Assembly: GCF_001563265.1 (NCBI RefSeq)
Contig: NZ_CP005083.1
Coordinates: 3,351,001-3,415,000, forward strand
Length of the DNA: 64,000 nucleotides
From: Sphingobium sp. TKS
GTDB lineage: Bacteria > Pseudomonadota > Alphaproteobacteria > Sphingomonadales > Sphingomonadaceae
Direction: 5' to 3'
The notes under the pieces were generated by a model. It saw only the letters and a program-made list of their open reading frames with translations. It did no database searches and had not been told where the DNA came from. Positions within the stretch are counted from its first letter, which is position 1, and each line of letters starts with the position of its first letter. The position numbers and the translations under genes are program-made. Positions 1-9,990 of this stretch are shown here, one piece after another.

Positions 1-1394
1 GAAAGGTCCACCGCGACGACGCTCGATTGGCGTTCGGATTCCGGCACGTCGATGGCGTGGATGATGTCGGCCAGCGACCGGGTCACGGCGGGGTCGATCT
101 GCGGCTGGGGCGCGGTTGCCGGAGGCGCGGCTTCAGCCATAGCGGCAGGAGGGGTGGCTGGCGGAGTAGGTGCGGGCGCCGGGACGGGCGCGCTCTGCGG
201 TTGTGGCACGGGCGAACGAGGCACGGACGCCTGCGCCAGCGTGATCGCGTTGAGCTGACTGGCCGATGGGCTGGCGGGCGTGGCAGGCTGGGCCGGGACA
301 GACTCGAAACCGGGCGCCGGTGGACCCTGCACATTCGCGGCAGGAATGGTGGCCTGTTGTGCTGCGCGGGGCGCAGCCTGAGGTGTGGAAGCGGGCGCCT
401 GCGCTGGTCGAGCGGCGGCTTCCCGTGTCGGCGCAGGCTGATAGGAAGGCGGCGCGGCGACCGGACGAGGCGGCCCTTCCGCCTGGGCGAGCGTGGCGCT
501 GCCCGCCCCATTGCGGCGCGAACGATCCTGCCGTCCGGCCTTGGCAGCTTGCGGCGTCTCGGCAACCGGCGGCCTGGCGGTTGACGCCGCTGACGCAAAG
601 GCTGGCGGCGTCGGCGTCACGGCGGCGATGGTCGTGCCGACATTGGCCGGGAAATGCCCGAAATGCACGGCCGCCGCTTTCTGGGCCGCCGTCAGATAGG
701 GCATTTTCTGCATATAGGGCAGGATCGCCGTGGCGAGTTGCGACGGCATGGTCTGCTCGGCAATCTTCTTCGCGTCGGCCTGCCGGTTGTTCATCGCCAG
801 GATGAAGGCGCGGTAGCGCCAGGCGGCACGGTCGCTCTTGTAAAGCAGCGGTTTCAGCACCCGTTCCGCCGCATCCACCTGCCCCGATATGCCAAGGGAC
901 GCCGCGTAGCGATGGGTCAGTTCCACATCATCGGGCGTCCGCTGGAGCGCCGCCTGATAATCGCGCTGCGCCCCGGCCTGATCGCCGGTCATGTCCTTGG
1001 CAAGGCCGCGATCGGACAGCAGCACCACTTCGGAATAGCCCAGCCGCGTTGCCTGATCGAACAGGCGCAGCGCCTCGCCCGGATTCTGGTTCTTGAGCAT
1101 CACCCGGCCAAGGCCCGCCTTCACCTTGCCATTATTCGGCTGGAGCATGTCGGCGCGCGCGAAAAAGCCCGCCGCCGCACGCGCGTCGTCCATGTCGAGC
1201 GCCGCCTCGCCCGCGCCGATCAGCGCTGCCACATCGCGCGGATTGGACGCCAGACGCGCGAGATTAGTGTTGAGATTTTCCGCGCTGGAAGGGCGCATCC
1301 CCTGCACCTGAGCCGGTTGTGCCAGAATTGGTTGTGCTGGCGCGAGGCCCGCTAAAAGCAGCCCGCCCAGAATCCATATGTCATAACGTCTCAC
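1..1394 (-). CDS. Secreted TPR protein, probably with a C-terminal SPOR domain (3' end outside window)
   Basis: The gene is open at the left window edge, so only about 464 residues are visible. I place the start at GTG 1394, preceded by AAAGGG at a usual distance. The protein opens with a hydrophobic segment ending near APAQPILA, which fits a Sec signal peptide. Residues of about 35-210 are alanine-rich helical repeats (GEAALDMDDARAAAGFF, NPGEALRLFDQATRLGY) typical of TPR units. A long Pro/Ala/Gln-rich linker follows, then RSLADIIHAIDVP. Sphingomonad proteins of this layout often end in a SPOR domain that binds denuded septal peptidoglycan, but that part would lie outside the window, so SPOR is an inference. 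It lies just downstream of ftsZ on the same strand, behind a terminator. Confidence 0.7.
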   Translation of the reverse strand, partial: MRRYDIWILGGLLLAGLAPAQPILAQPAQVQGMRPSSAENLNTNLARLASNPRDVAALIGAGEAALDMDDARAAAGFFARADMLQPNNGKVKAGLGRVMLKNQNPGEALRLFDQATRLGYSEVVLLSDRGLAKDMTGDQAGAQRDYQAALQRTPDDVELTHRYAASLGISGQVDAAERVLKPLLYKSDRAAWRYRAFILAMNNRQADAKKIAEQTMPSQLATAILPYMQKMPYLTAAQKAAAVHFGHFPANVGTTIAAVTPTPPAFASAASTARPPVAETPQAAKAGRQDRSRRNGAGSATLAQAEGPPRPVAAPPSYQPAPTREAAARPAQAPASTPQAAPRAAQQATIPAANVQGPPAPGFESVPAQPATPASPSASQLNAITLAQASVPRSPVPQPQSAPVPAPAPTPPATPPAAMAEAAPPATAPQPQIDPAVTRSLADIIHAIDVPESERQSSVVAVDL

Positions 1395-1442
1395 AGGCAG
1401 CCCTTTAGCGGAAGGAAGCGGGGCAAGGGAATATGTCGAAAG

Positions 1443-1484
1443 AAAAAGCGCGCCCGGTTGCCCATGGCAGCCGATAGCGCGCTT
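1443..1484 (-). terminator. Rho-independent terminator after ftsZ
   Basis: Read on the minus strand, an 8-bp stem AAGCGCGC (1477-1484) pairs with GCGCGCTT (1446-1453) and runs into a T-rich tract (1443-1447, continued after one C). It lies 35 bases beyond the ftsZ stop and would end the dcw transcript before the TPR gene. The loop is long (23 bases). Confidence 0.65.
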
Positions 1485-1518
1485 GTCCTGCTGAGGCGGG
1501 GCCGAAGCCCGCGTCCGA

Positions 1519-2973
1519 TTACTGGTTGCTCTGACGGTTCAGGAAACGCGGAATATCCGGAGTCGGCGCGCCATCATCGCTGGCCGCGGCGCCCTTGTCC
1601 GCGCCACGGGTAAGACCCGCCATCCGCTCGAACAGCGTCCCGCCGGTGGCGACACGCGGAGCCGCCTGCGGCGCGGGGGCCGGAGCCGGCTTGGCTTCGG
1701 CTTCCTCAGCGCCTAGCAGCAATTCGTCTTGCGAGGGGTCTTCATCCGAGAAGACGGCGGCCGGACGCGTCGGCGTGAAAGGCGCAGGCTTGGGCTGTTC
1801 CGCGACCGGCGGGGTCAGCGGCGCAGGGGCAGGCGCCGCAGGCACGTCCAGTTCCAGCGTTTCAGGTTCCGGCTCGGGCGCGGCGGCCGGCGCAGGGGCC
1901 GGAACCGGCTGCGGCGCGGACCTGGACGCGGCGGCAGTCGGCACAGCGACGGCCGGACGGCTGGCGAAGCTGAACGGCTGCGTCAACGGCGCGGCAGCGG
2001 CGCCTGCATCGCTGTCGATGCCGGTGGCGACCACCGACACGCGGATCTTGCCGTTCAGATTGTCGTTGAACGCCGAACCCCAGATGATGTTGGCATCCGG
2101 ATCGACCAGCTCGCGGATATGGTTGGCGGCTTCGTCCACTTCCATCAGGCGCATGTCGTCGCCGCCGACGATGGAGACGATGACGCCCTTCGCGCCACGC
2201 ATCGACACACCGTCGAGCAGCGGGTTGGCGATCGCCTTTTCCGCCGCCTGGAGCGCGCGGCCGTCGCCTTCGGCCTCGCCGGTGCCCATCATCGCCTTGC
2301 CCATCTCGCCCATGACCGAGCGGACGTCGGCAAAGTCGAGATTGATGAGGCCCGGCATGACCATCAGGTCGGTGATGCCGCGAACGCCCTGCTGCAACAC
2401 CTCGTCCGCCATCTGGAAGGCTTCCTTGAAGGTGGTGTTCGGGTTGGCGATCAGGAACAGATTCTGGTTCGGGATGACGATGAGGGTATCGACATGCTTT
2501 TGCAGTTCCTCGATGCCGCTTTCCGCCGACTTCATGCGGCGGTTGCCCTCGAAGGTGAAGGGCTTGGTCACGACGCCGACAGTCAGAATGCCGCGATCGC
2601 GCGCAGCCTTGGCGATGACGGGAGCAGCGCCTGTGCCGGTGCCGCCGCCCATGCCGGCGGCGATGAAGCACATATGCGCGCCGTCCAGAGCCTGCTCGAC
2701 CGAAGCGATGGTTTCCTCAGCCGCTGCCTTGCCGATTTCGGGGCGGGAGCCTGCGCCCAGGCCTTCGGTGATCTGCGGACCAAGCTGGATGCGCCGTTCC
2801 GCGGGCGAGGCGTTCAGCGCCTGCGCATCGGTATTGGCGACGATGAAATCAACGCCCTCGACCGAGGCGGCGATCATGTTCGCGATGGCGTTGCCGCCCG
2901 CGCCGCCGACGCCGATCACCGCGATGCGTGGCTTCAACTCGTCCACATGCGGTGGGCTGATTTCAATGCTCAT
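1519..2973 (-). CDS. ftsZ: Cell division protein FtsZ
   Basis: Tubulin-like GTPase that polymerises into the cytoplasmic Z ring and recruits the divisome. Visible marks are the N-terminal nucleotide motif GVGGAGGNA (residues 21-29), the tubulin signature GGGTGTG (about 109-115), and the T7 loop NLDFADV that completes GTP hydrolysis. From about residue 316 the protein becomes a Pro/Ala/Glu-rich linker of roughly 150 residues, ending in the conserved tail [12 protein letters not shown] that docks FtsA. At 484 residues it is longer than E. coli FtsZ (383), a normal alphaproteobacterial feature caused by the linker. A strong GGAGGG lies about 9 bases upstream of the ATG. The 110-base gap to ftsA is the largest inside the cluster and could hold a separate ftsZ promoter, although I cannot define one. 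Confidence 0.98.
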   Translation of the reverse strand: MSIEISPPHVDELKPRIAVIGVGGAGGNAIANMIAASVEGVDFIVANTDAQALNASPAERRIQLGPQITEGLGAGSRPEIGKAAAEETIASVEQALDGAHMCFIAAGMGGGTGTGAAPVIAKAARDRGILTVGVVTKPFTFEGNRRMKSAESGIEELQKHVDTLIVIPNQNLFLIANPNTTFKEAFQMADEVLQQGVRGITDLMVMPGLINLDFADVRSVMGEMGKAMMGTGEAEGDGRALQAAEKAIANPLLDGVSMRGAKGVIVSIVGGDDMRLMEVDEAANHIRELVDPDANIIWGSAFNDNLNGKIRVSVVATGIDSDAGAAAAPLTQPFSFASRPAVAVPTAAASRSAPQPVPAPAPAAAPEPEPETLELDVPAAPAPAPLTPPVAEQPKPAPFTPTRPAAVFSDEDPSQDELLLGAEEAEAKPAPAPAPQAAPRVATGGTLFERMAGLTRGADKGAAASDDGAPTPDIPRFLNRQSNQ

Positions 2974-3083
2974 AAATTCTAGCTCCCTCCAGCTTCGGTG
3001 ACGTGAGCGAAACTGTCATCGAAGGTTAATGCAACAGATGATGGCGTAATTCACCAGTAAATTTCGCCTGACTTCACTTTATT

Positions 3084-4370
3084 TCAATAGTTCGTCTTCA
3101 TGGCTTTGACCATTCTTTGCCACCAGGCAGGCGCACCGATACGATGAACCGTCTGAGAGGCAGGCGCTATCGTTCTAAGATCAACCGGGTTCGAAGCGCC
3201 GTAAAGCGCAAGACCGGCCAAAGTCGCAAAGGCCGGACCGCTATGCGCCTCGGGCAAGGCGGCGAGGCCACGGGGCCGCCCGATGCGCACGGCGCGCCCT
3301 AAAGCACCCTGGGCATAGTCGGCAATGCCCTTCATTTCGGCGCCGCCGCCGGTCAGCACCACTTGCCGCCCCGTGGGCGTGTTGAAACCCATGCCGGCGA
3401 GCGCGGCGTTCACCTCGACCATGATCTGGTTCAGCCGCTCGCAGATCACCGCCACCAGCGCGGCGCGAGTGATCTTGCCGCCATCGGCGTTGGGACCGGC
3501 GCTCTGGCCGGGAATGGCGACATCGCCATGGGGCGCGGCGATCTCGATCATGTCCCGGAAATCGCGGCGATTCTGCATGGCGGAGCCGTAGAAGCATTTG
3601 ATCCGCTCCGCCTGGCTGCGGCGGATACCGAAGGCGGAAGCGATGTCGTCGGTGATATCCGACGCGCCGATGGGAATGCTGTGCAGGCCGACCAGCATGC
3701 CACCCGCATAAAGCGAGACATTGGTGACGCCCGCACCCAATTCGACCAACGCGACGCCCAAGTCCCTCTCCTCTTCGGACAGGCAGGCCAGGCCGGTGGC
3801 AATAGGCGAAGCGACGATGCTGTTCACATTGAGATAAGCCCCTCGAACGCACAGGTCGAGATTGGCCAGCGGCGCGCCATCGGCCAGCACCACATGGATA
3901 TCGACGCCCAGCAGGTCGGCATGCATGCCCAGCGGCTTCTTCACCGGCACGCGGCCATTGATGGTGAAACAGGTCGGCTGCGCGTGCAGAACCACGCGCC
4001 CTTCGGGATCGATGCCCTGCTGGCCGGTGGTAAGCAGGTCATCGATATCGGCCTGCTCGACGCGATATCCGCCCATGTCGCGCTCGACCGTGACGACGTC
4101 GCTGACGAGAGAGCCACCCGAAAAGCTGACCCAGACATCCTCGATATTCGTGCCCGCCACGCGCTCGGCCTGCTCGACCGTTTCACGCACGGCCAATTCT
4201 GTCCGCTCCATGTCGGCAATGAAGCCGCGCCGCACGCCCCGGCTTTCGCGTTGGCCCGTCCCCAAAATCGCCAGTTCGCCATTTTCGGTGCGCCCCGCGA
4301 TCAGCGCGGACACCTTCCACGATCCGATATCGATCGCGGTGACGAACTTTTCGACCTTGGGTTGAGCCAT
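3084..4370 (-). CDS. ftsA: Cell division protein FtsA
   Basis: Actin-fold ATPase that tethers FtsZ filaments to the inner membrane and signals to the septal synthase. The N-terminus has the phosphate-binding motif AIDIGSWKVSALIAG, the middle has VELGAGVTNVSLYAGG, and the adenosine motif VVLTGGGAEMKGI lies near residue 340. The C-terminus WWQRMVKAMKTNY is amphipathic and fits the family's membrane-targeting helix. Length 428 is normal. The start is 4 bases after the ftsQ stop, and ftsZ follows after 110 bases, the usual ftsQ-ftsA-ftsZ order. Confidence 0.97.
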   Translation of the reverse strand: MAQPKVEKFVTAIDIGSWKVSALIAGRTENGELAILGTGQRESRGVRRGFIADMERTELAVRETVEQAERVAGTNIEDVWVSFSGGSLVSDVVTVERDMGGYRVEQADIDDLLTTGQQGIDPEGRVVLHAQPTCFTINGRVPVKKPLGMHADLLGVDIHVVLADGAPLANLDLCVRGAYLNVNSIVASPIATGLACLSEEERDLGVALVELGAGVTNVSLYAGGMLVGLHSIPIGASDITDDIASAFGIRRSQAERIKCFYGSAMQNRRDFRDMIEIAAPHGDVAIPGQSAGPNADGGKITRAALVAVICERLNQIMVEVNAALAGMGFNTPTGRQVVLTGGGAEMKGIADYAQGALGRAVRIGRPRGLAALPEAHSGPAFATLAGLALYGASNPVDLRTIAPASQTVHRIGAPAWWQRMVKAMKTNY

Positions 4371-4374
4371 GGAG

Positions 4375-5322
4375 TCAGCCTTCCTCGCCCTTGGCGGGCG
4401 CGTCCGCGCTTGCCGCAGGCTTTTCGCTGGACGTGCCGGTGCCCTGGCCCTGCGGCAGGCGCAGCACGAAGCGGTCGGGATCGCGCATGTCGAACTTGAC
4501 GATGCCCCGGCCCAGCAGCCGGTTCACGCCATCCATCCGCGCGAAATTGACGAGCGCCGTGGCCGACGGCTTGTCGCCTTCGGGCAGGGATAGCGTCTCA
4601 CCCGACTGAAAGCGCAAATCCCAGCGCCGGTCCCCGACCCAGGTGGCGCCAGCCAGCATGGGCTTCAGCGCAGGCGCATTTTCCATCAACTTGTTGAGGC
4701 CCGCCGTCTGGAGATTGGCATTGGGGCCGACCACCAGCGGCAAATCGGGCATCGCGCCCGCGGACACCGATTGCAGCACCACGCCCTGCACGTCGATCAG
4801 ATGGAGTTGGCCGTCATGCTGCCAAACCGCCACCGGATCGCGCTCGACGATATCGACCACCAGCGTATCGGGCAGGCGGCGGGAAATGCGCGCATCCTTG
4901 ACCCAGCCAAGCTTCAGCATGTCGTCCCGCACCTTGGGCAGATCGAGCGACAGCATGGAGCGGCTCACCTGTCCCAGCGCGATATTGTAGATGGGCAGTT
5001 CGTCCATCCGCTCGACGCCGCGCACTTCGACCTTCTCGACCTCGAAACCCGCATTGGCGGCGAGTTCGGAGGCCTTCTGCCCGGCCATGGCGGGAAGACC
5101 CATCAGCATGGCTATGCCGACCAAGCCCGCTAGCACAATGCTAACGATGGCCCAGCTCGCCATGCGTTGGAGCGTTTCCTCGCTGAAAGGGAGCAGGTCG
5201 AGCAGGCTGTCGACCCAGTTCCGGCGCTTGACCGAGCGGCCCCTCCCTCCGCTGCGGCCGCGCGCGCCGGTCGCGCGCGTCAGCCGCGCCGTCCCGCCAC
5301 GCCGGATGCGTGCTTCAGCCAT
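4375..5322 (-). CDS. ftsQ: Cell division protein FtsQ (DivIB)
   Basis: Bitopic divisome protein that links cytoplasmic and periplasmic stages and holds FtsL and its partners. It has a basic, Gly/Arg-rich cytoplasmic N-terminus (residues 1-40), one transmembrane helix at about 57-78 (WAIVSIVLAGLVGIAMLMG), then a POTRA domain (VEKVEVRGVERM onward) and the FtsQ domain (LPDTLVVDIVERDPVAVW). The start overlaps the ddl stop by 8 bases. The tail carries a charged, probably disordered extension after LRLPQGQG. Confidence 0.95.
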   Translation of the reverse strand: MAEARIRRGGTARLTRATGARGRSGGRGRSVKRRNWVDSLLDLLPFSEETLQRMASWAIVSIVLAGLVGIAMLMGLPAMAGQKASELAANAGFEVEKVEVRGVERMDELPIYNIALGQVSRSMLSLDLPKVRDDMLKLGWVKDARISRRLPDTLVVDIVERDPVAVWQHDGQLHLIDVQGVVLQSVSAGAMPDLPLVVGPNANLQTAGLNKLMENAPALKPMLAGATWVGDRRWDLRFQSGETLSLPEGDKPSATALVNFARMDGVNRLLGRGIVKFDMRDPDRFVLRLPQGQGTGTSSEKPAASADAPAKGEEG

Positions 5323-6274
5323 GATCTGCCCCCTTTGCGCGCTGCTTCCCCTTCAACGCGTCCTCGACAATACGCTCCACCAGCTCGGCATAGTCAATGC
5401 CCAGCTTCGCCGCCTGTTCGGGAACAAGGCTTAAGGGCGTCATTCCCGGCTGGGTGTTCACTTCGAGCAGGAACAGCCCCTCGATCCCCTGATTGTCGTC
5501 CCAGCGGAAATCGGAGCGCGACGCGCCCTTGCAGCCCAGCAGTTGATGGGCGCGCAGAGCGATCGCCTTGCAGGCTTCCGCGATCTCGTTGGGAATCTCC
5601 GCCGGGCAGACATGCTCGGTCATGCCGTCGGTATATTTGGCGTCGAAATCGTAGAAGCCGCTTTTCGGGCGCAGTTCCGTCACCAGCAACGCCTCATCGC
5701 CCAGCACGGCGGTCGTCAGTTCCCGGCCGCGAATATAGGGTTCGGCCAGCAGCTCATCGAAATGCAGCCACGGCCCCTCGACATCCCGGCCGATGGGCGA
5801 GCCGTAATTGCCGTCCTGCGTCACGATGGCGACGCCGACCGAGCTGCCCTCATTGACCGGCTTCACCACATAGGGGCGCGGCAGCGGATCGGCTTCGAAC
5901 AGGCTTTCGCTGCTCACGATATGGCCGCCGGGCATGGGGATGCCATGGGGCACCAGCGCCTGCTTGGTAAGTTGCTTGTCGATGGCGATGACCGATGTGG
6001 CGAGGCCCGAATGGGTGTAGGTGAGGCCCATCAGATCCATCATGCCCTGCACCGTGCCATCCTCGCCAGGGACGCCGTGGAGGGCGTTGAACACGACATC
6101 GGGCCTCGTTTCGGAGAGGCGCAGGGCCACGTCGCGGCCCATGTCGATGCGCGTGACCTTATGGCCGCGCGATTCCAGCGCCTTGGCGACGCCCTCGCCG
6201 CTCGACAGCGAAACAGGCCGCTCGGCGGACCAGCCACCCATCAGGACGGCGACATGCCAAGGGCCACGGCTCAC
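5315..6274 (-). CDS. ddl: D-alanine--D-alanine ligase
   Basis: ATP-grasp enzyme joining two D-alanines to make the dipeptide that MurF adds to the peptidoglycan precursor. Visible marks are HGVPGEDGTVQGMMDLMG in the N-terminal domain, the EGSSVGV loop and the metal-binding end motif NTQPGMTPLSLVPEQA. I choose GTG 6274, which overlaps the murB stop as GTGA and gives 319 residues beginning SRGPWHVAVLMGGWSAER. A longer frame reaching 6343 would only add a sequence of poor quality inside murB. It sits between murB and ftsQ in the dcw operon. Confidence 0.95.
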   Translation of the reverse strand: MSRGPWHVAVLMGGWSAERPVSLSSGEGVAKALESRGHKVTRIDMGRDVALRLSETRPDVVFNALHGVPGEDGTVQGMMDLMGLTYTHSGLATSVIAIDKQLTKQALVPHGIPMPGGHIVSSESLFEADPLPRPYVVKPVNEGSSVGVAIVTQDGNYGSPIGRDVEGPWLHFDELLAEPYIRGRELTTAVLGDEALLVTELRPKSGFYDFDAKYTDGMTEHVCPAEIPNEIAEACKAIALRAHQLLGCKGASRSDFRWDDNQGIEGLFLLEVNTQPGMTPLSLVPEQAAKLGIDYAELVERIVEDALKGKQRAKGADHG

Positions 6275-7212
6275 TTGCTTACTCCCACAAGATTTTCCCG
6301 ATTGGCATCGTCGGCCAACAGGCCGACACGCTGTATTTCCCATTCCAGTTCAATGCCGCTCTTTTCCCTGACGCGGCGGCGGACTTCCTCGCCCAAGGCC
6401 TCGATGTCCGCGCTGGTCGCGTCACCAAGGTTGAGGAGGAAATTGGTGTGCTTTTCCGAAACCTGCGCGCCACCCAGTTGCAGACCACGGCAACCGGCTT
6501 CATCCACCAGCGCCCAGGCCTTGTGACCTTCGGGGTTCTTGAAGGTCGAGCCGCCGGTCTTGCTACGGAGCGGCTGGCTTTCCTCACGGGCGGCAGCGAT
6601 GCGGTCCATTTCCGCCTGGATTGCAGCAGGTTCGCCCGGAACGCCCCGGAAAACAGCGCTCACGACAACCGCGCCTTCGGGCAAAGTGCTGTGACGGTAG
6701 GTGTAACCCAGCGCGTCGAGCGGCAGCGTGACCACCTCGCCGGAACGCAACACGACTTCGCATTCCACGAGAATATCGCAGGTTTCGCGGCCATAGGCGC
6801 CGCCATTCATCCGCACGAAACCGCCGACCGTGCCGGGGATCGAGCGCAGAAACTCCAGCCCCGATATGCCTGCATCGCGCGCGGTCGAGGAAACGAGAAT
6901 ACCCGAAGCCCCTCCCCCGCAGCTCAGGGTCGTCGCGTCGATCTGCTCGACCTTGGCGAAGGGCTTGCCGAGGCGCACGACCACACCTGGAACGCCGCCA
7001 TCGCGGACGATCAGGTTGGAGCCGAGGCCCAACGCCATCACCGGGATCGCCGGGTCCAAATCACGCAGAAAATCCGAGAGATCCTCCACATCCTTCGGCT
7101 CGAACAGCCATTGCGCAAGACCCCCCGTCTTGAACCAGACGAGGGGGCCAAGCGGCGCATCAGGCTTGAGCGAACCGCGAACCGAGGGAAGAGCCGTCGC
7201 CGCCAACCTCAA
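6271..7212 (-). CDS. murB: UDP-N-acetylenolpyruvoylglucosamine reductase MurB
   Basis: FAD-dependent reductase that turns UDP-GlcNAc-enolpyruvate into UDP-MurNAc. The FAD domain shows GLEFLRSIPGTVGGFVRMNGGAYG, and the C-terminal half has the catalytic region GGSTFKNPEGHKAW and SEKHTNF, as in type I MurB. No ATG fits the start. The frame opens well upstream, inside the preceding small gene, but the first convincing residues follow TTG 7212, whose bases overlap the stop of the 65-residue gene as TTGA. That gives 313 residues beginning RLAATALPSVRGSLKPDAPLG. A second TTG lies two codons later. The ddl start overlaps its stop. Confidence 0.93.
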   Translation of the reverse strand: MRLAATALPSVRGSLKPDAPLGPLVWFKTGGLAQWLFEPKDVEDLSDFLRDLDPAIPVMALGLGSNLIVRDGGVPGVVVRLGKPFAKVEQIDATTLSCGGGASGILVSSTARDAGISGLEFLRSIPGTVGGFVRMNGGAYGRETCDILVECEVVLRSGEVVTLPLDALGYTYRHSTLPEGAVVVSAVFRGVPGEPAAIQAEMDRIAAAREESQPLRSKTGGSTFKNPEGHKAWALVDEAGCRGLQLGGAQVSEKHTNFLLNLGDATSADIEALGEEVRRRVREKSGIELEWEIQRVGLLADDANRENLVGVSK

Positions 7213-7406
7213 TCGCGTATCCCCCAGAGCCGCATCCAGCCCTTCATCGCCTTCATGCCCGCTTCGCCCGCCTGGGTCGCGGCATGCCCGGCCTCGACAT
7301 TGCGCTGCGCCGTATCGACCATTTCGCGGGCGACTTCGATGCCTTGCATCTGAATGTCGATTATCCGCTTCTGCATTTCCAGGCCGACATTGAACAGTTC
7401 GAACAT
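7209..7406 (-). CDS. Small dcw-embedded protein of unknown function (65 aa)
   Basis: I do not recognise a named family. The 65-residue product begins [19 protein letters not shown] and is predicted by eye to be mostly helical and probably cytoplasmic. It has amphipathic stretches (QKRIIDIQMQGIEVAREMVDTA), no signal peptide, no membrane helix and no cysteine. The case for a real gene is its position: the ATG at 7406 shares a base with the murC stop (TGATG), and its stop overlaps the TTG start proposed for murB. Translation would therefore pass from murC through this gene to murB. Small helical proteins at this place seem to recur in sphingomonads, but I could not check that here. A role in coupling or regulating MurC/MurB is possible but unsupported. 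Confidence 0.75.
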   Translation of the reverse strand: MFELFNVGLEMQKRIIDIQMQGIEVAREMVDTAQRNVEAGHAATQAGEAGMKAMKGWMRLWGIRD

Positions 7407-8827
7407 CAGGCGGCCTCTTTCGCTGCAACGGCAGCAGCAAGCCCCGCCGCCCATTTTGTGATGTCCCCCGCGCCGAGACAGATGATCATGTCGTCCGCCT
7501 GAACATCAGCGGCGATCACGCGGGCAAGCTCATCGGCTCCTTCGACGATCGAAGCGCGATGATGCCCCCGGCGCTTCAAACCCGCGACCAGTTCGGCACT
7601 GTCCACGCCCTCGATCGGCTGCTCGCCCGCCGGATAAACCGGGGCGGCATAGACGATGTCGGCGTCGTTGAAGGCTTGTTGGAACTCGTCCATCAGGTCG
7701 CGCAGACGGGTGAAGCGGTGCGGCTGGACCACGGCGATGACGCGGCCTTTAGCCCCTTCACGGGCGGCAGCCAGTACCGCCTTGATCTCGACCGGATGGT
7801 GGCCATAATCGTCGATGACCGTGGCCGTGCCGCCGTCGACGGCGATTTCCCCGACCTTGGTGAAGCGCCGCTTCACCCCGCCGAATTTGGCGAAGCCGGT
7901 CTGGATCGTGGTGTCGTTGATCCCCATTTGCAGCGCCACGCCGATCGCCGCCATGGCGTTCAGCACATTGTGGCGGCCGGGCATCGGCATTTCGATCCCT
8001 TCGATGCGGCGGGTCGAGCCGTCCCGCTCGCGGATCTGCACATCGAAGCGGTTGCCGCCGGGGATAGGCTGGACATTCTCGCCGCGAATATCGGCCTGCG
8101 CCGAGAAGCCGTAAGTAACGATGCGCCGGTCCTGCACGCGGGGCAGGATCGCCTGCACTTCCGGATGATCGAGGCACAGCATCGCCGCGCCATAGAAAGG
8201 CACATTCTCGACGAATTCGACAAAGGCGTCCTTCACCTTGTCGAAGCTACCATAATGGTCGAGATGCTCGGGATCGATATTGGTCACGACCGCCAGCGTG
8301 CCGTCGAGCCGCAGGAAGCTGCCGTCGCTCTCATCGGCTTCGACCACCATCCAGTCGCTCTTGCCGAGACGGGCGTTGGAGCCATAGCTGTTGATGATGC
8401 CGCCATTGATGACGGTCGGGTCCACCCCGCCCGCGTCCAGCAGCGCCGCGACCATGGAGGTGGTCGTCGTCTTGCCATGCGTGCCCGCAATCGCGACCGT
8501 GGATTTGAGCCGCATCAGTTCCGCCAGCATTTCCGCGCGGCGGATGACGGGGACACGCTTTTCCAGCGCCAGATCGACTTCCGGATTGCCTTTCTTGATC
8601 GCGGTGGAGGTCACGACCACGGCGGCATCGCCCAGATTTTCGGCCTTGTGGCCGATCATCACATCGATGCCCTTCTTGCGCAGCCCCTCGACCACATAGC
8701 CTTCGGCGACGTCAGACCCCTGAACCTTGTAACCCAGATTATGCATCACCTCAGCGATGCCGGACATGCCGATGCCGCCAATGCCGATGAAATGGATCGT
8801 GCCGATGTCGGTGCCGACACCCTTCAT
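7406..8827 (-). CDS. murC: UDP-N-acetylmuramate--L-alanine ligase
   Basis: ATP-dependent cytoplasmic ligase that adds the first amino acid, L-alanine, to UDP-MurNAc. The N-terminal Rossmann motif is [14 protein letters not shown], the ATP loop is [13 protein letters not shown] (near residue 115), and the family motif [10 protein letters not shown] lies in the C-terminal half. Length 473 is normal. Its ATG overlaps the murG stop by four bases (ATGA), and its own stop overlaps the next small gene. Confidence 0.97.
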   Translation of the reverse strand: MKGVGTDIGTIHFIGIGGIGMSGIAEVMHNLGYKVQGSDVAEGYVVEGLRKKGIDVMIGHKAENLGDAAVVVTSTAIKKGNPEVDLALEKRVPVIRRAEMLAELMRLKSTVAIAGTHGKTTTTSMVAALLDAGGVDPTVINGGIINSYGSNARLGKSDWMVVEADESDGSFLRLDGTLAVVTNIDPEHLDHYGSFDKVKDAFVEFVENVPFYGAAMLCLDHPEVQAILPRVQDRRIVTYGFSAQADIRGENVQPIPGGNRFDVQIRERDGSTRRIEGIEMPMPGRHNVLNAMAAIGVALQMGINDTTIQTGFAKFGGVKRRFTKVGEIAVDGGTATVIDDYGHHPVEIKAVLAAAREGAKGRVIAVVQPHRFTRLRDLMDEFQQAFNDADIVYAAPVYPAGEQPIEGVDSAELVAGLKRRGHHRASIVEGADELARVIAADVQADDMIICLGAGDITKWAAGLAAAVAAKEAA

Positions 8828-9990
8828 GCGGGAACTCCCTGGAGATTAAGGCTGGTCGGCGTAGGGCCGACACGCAGCGGGTCATTGACGATGGGCGCGG
8901 GGCCGATGCTTTCCAGCAGGTCGGCCATGTCACGCGCGGCATTGGGGCGGCCGCAGGCGCGAGCGCGCTTCGCGGCATTCTGTAGGGCGCCGGGTTCCAG
9001 CGCCATCTTCTGCATCTGCTTGGCGAGTTCGACCGCCGTGAAGCGCGCCTGCGGGATGGTGCGCGCACCGCCCGCCTCGGTCATTTCTCGGGCATTGGCG
9101 GTCTGGTGATCGTCCATGGCGCTCGGCAGCGGGATCAGGATCGCCGGACGGCCCGCGCAGGTCAATTCCGCCAGCGTCGAAGCGCCCGCGCGCGCGATCA
9201 CCAGATGCGACCAGCCCAGTTTCTCCGGCACATCGTTGAAATAGGTCGCGAGATCCGCAGGGATTTCGAGATCGGCGTAGAGCTTGCGCACACGTTCGAT
9301 ATCCTCGGCGCGGCATTGCTGGGTGACTTGCAGACGGCGGCGGAGGCTCAAAGGCAACATGCCCAGGCCATCGGGCACCACGCTGGAAAGGATCGTCGCC
9401 CCCTGGCTGCCGCCGATCACCAGTACGCGGAAGACGCTTTCGTCGGTCAGCGCCGGAAATTCCTCCTCGCGCAGATGCTTCACTTCCTCGCGCACCGGAT
9501 TGCCGATCAGGTGGACCTTCCCGGCATATTTGTCCTTGAGCCGTCCGACCTCCGGATAAGCGGTCGCGATGGCATCGACCCGTCCGGCCAGATAGCGGTT
9601 CACCCGGCCCAACACCGCATTCTGTTCATGGATGGCGGTCGGGATACCGTCGGCCAGCGCGCCGAGCAGCGCAGGCATGGCCGGATAGCCCCCAAAACCC
9701 ACCACAGCAGTTGGACGGAAGGTTTCGTTGAGCCGTCGCGCCATCGCCCGGCCCGCGAGGATCGCATTCAAGGCGCCCGGCCAGCTTTTGGGATTCTTGG
9801 TCATCCGCCCTGCGGGCATGACATGGACCTGCGCCTTATCGAAAATGCCGGGAATCTTCGCGCCGCGCTCATCGGTCACCAGAGCGACATGATGGCCGCG
9901 CAGCATCAGCTCTTCCGCGACGGCATGCGCCGGAATCATATGACCACCCGTCCCGCCTGCGGCGAGGACGAAGTGACGGGAAATGCTCAT
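8824..9990 (-). CDS. murG: Lipid II synthase MurG (GlcNAc transferase)
   Basis: Membrane-associated GT28 glycosyltransferase that adds GlcNAc to lipid I, making lipid II. The start at ATG 9990 gives [21 protein letters not shown], with the glycine-rich acceptor loop GGTGGH. The donor domain shows [19 protein letters not shown] and DDHQTANA. Length is 388 residues. The start overlaps the ftsW stop as ATGA; an upstream in-frame extension to 10074 lies wholly inside ftsW and lacks family sequence. Confidence 0.97.
   Translation of the reverse strand: MSISRHFVLAAGGTGGHMIPAHAVAEELMLRGHHVALVTDERGAKIPGIFDKAQVHVMPAGRMTKNPKSWPGALNAILAGRAMARRLNETFRPTAVVGFGGYPAMPALLGALADGIPTAIHEQNAVLGRVNRYLAGRVDAIATAYPEVGRLKDKYAGKVHLIGNPVREEVKHLREEEFPALTDESVFRVLVIGGSQGATILSSVVPDGLGMLPLSLRRRLQVTQQCRAEDIERVRKLYADLEIPADLATYFNDVPEKLGWSHLVIARAGASTLAELTCAGRPAILIPLPSAMDDHQTANAREMTEAGGARTIPQARFTAVELAKQMQKMALEPGALQNAAKRARACGRPNAARDMADLLESIGPAPIVNDPLRVGPTPTSLNLQGVPA

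Noticed and set aside
1595..3001. 468-codon open frame opposite ftsZ
   Set aside because: Antisense shadow with Ser/Ala/Pro-rich sequence; the minus-strand FtsZ has all family motifs.
2974..3083. ftsZ-specific promoter with CtrA site
   Set aside because: A TTAACC half site exists but no matching second half; no GAnTC site in the gap.
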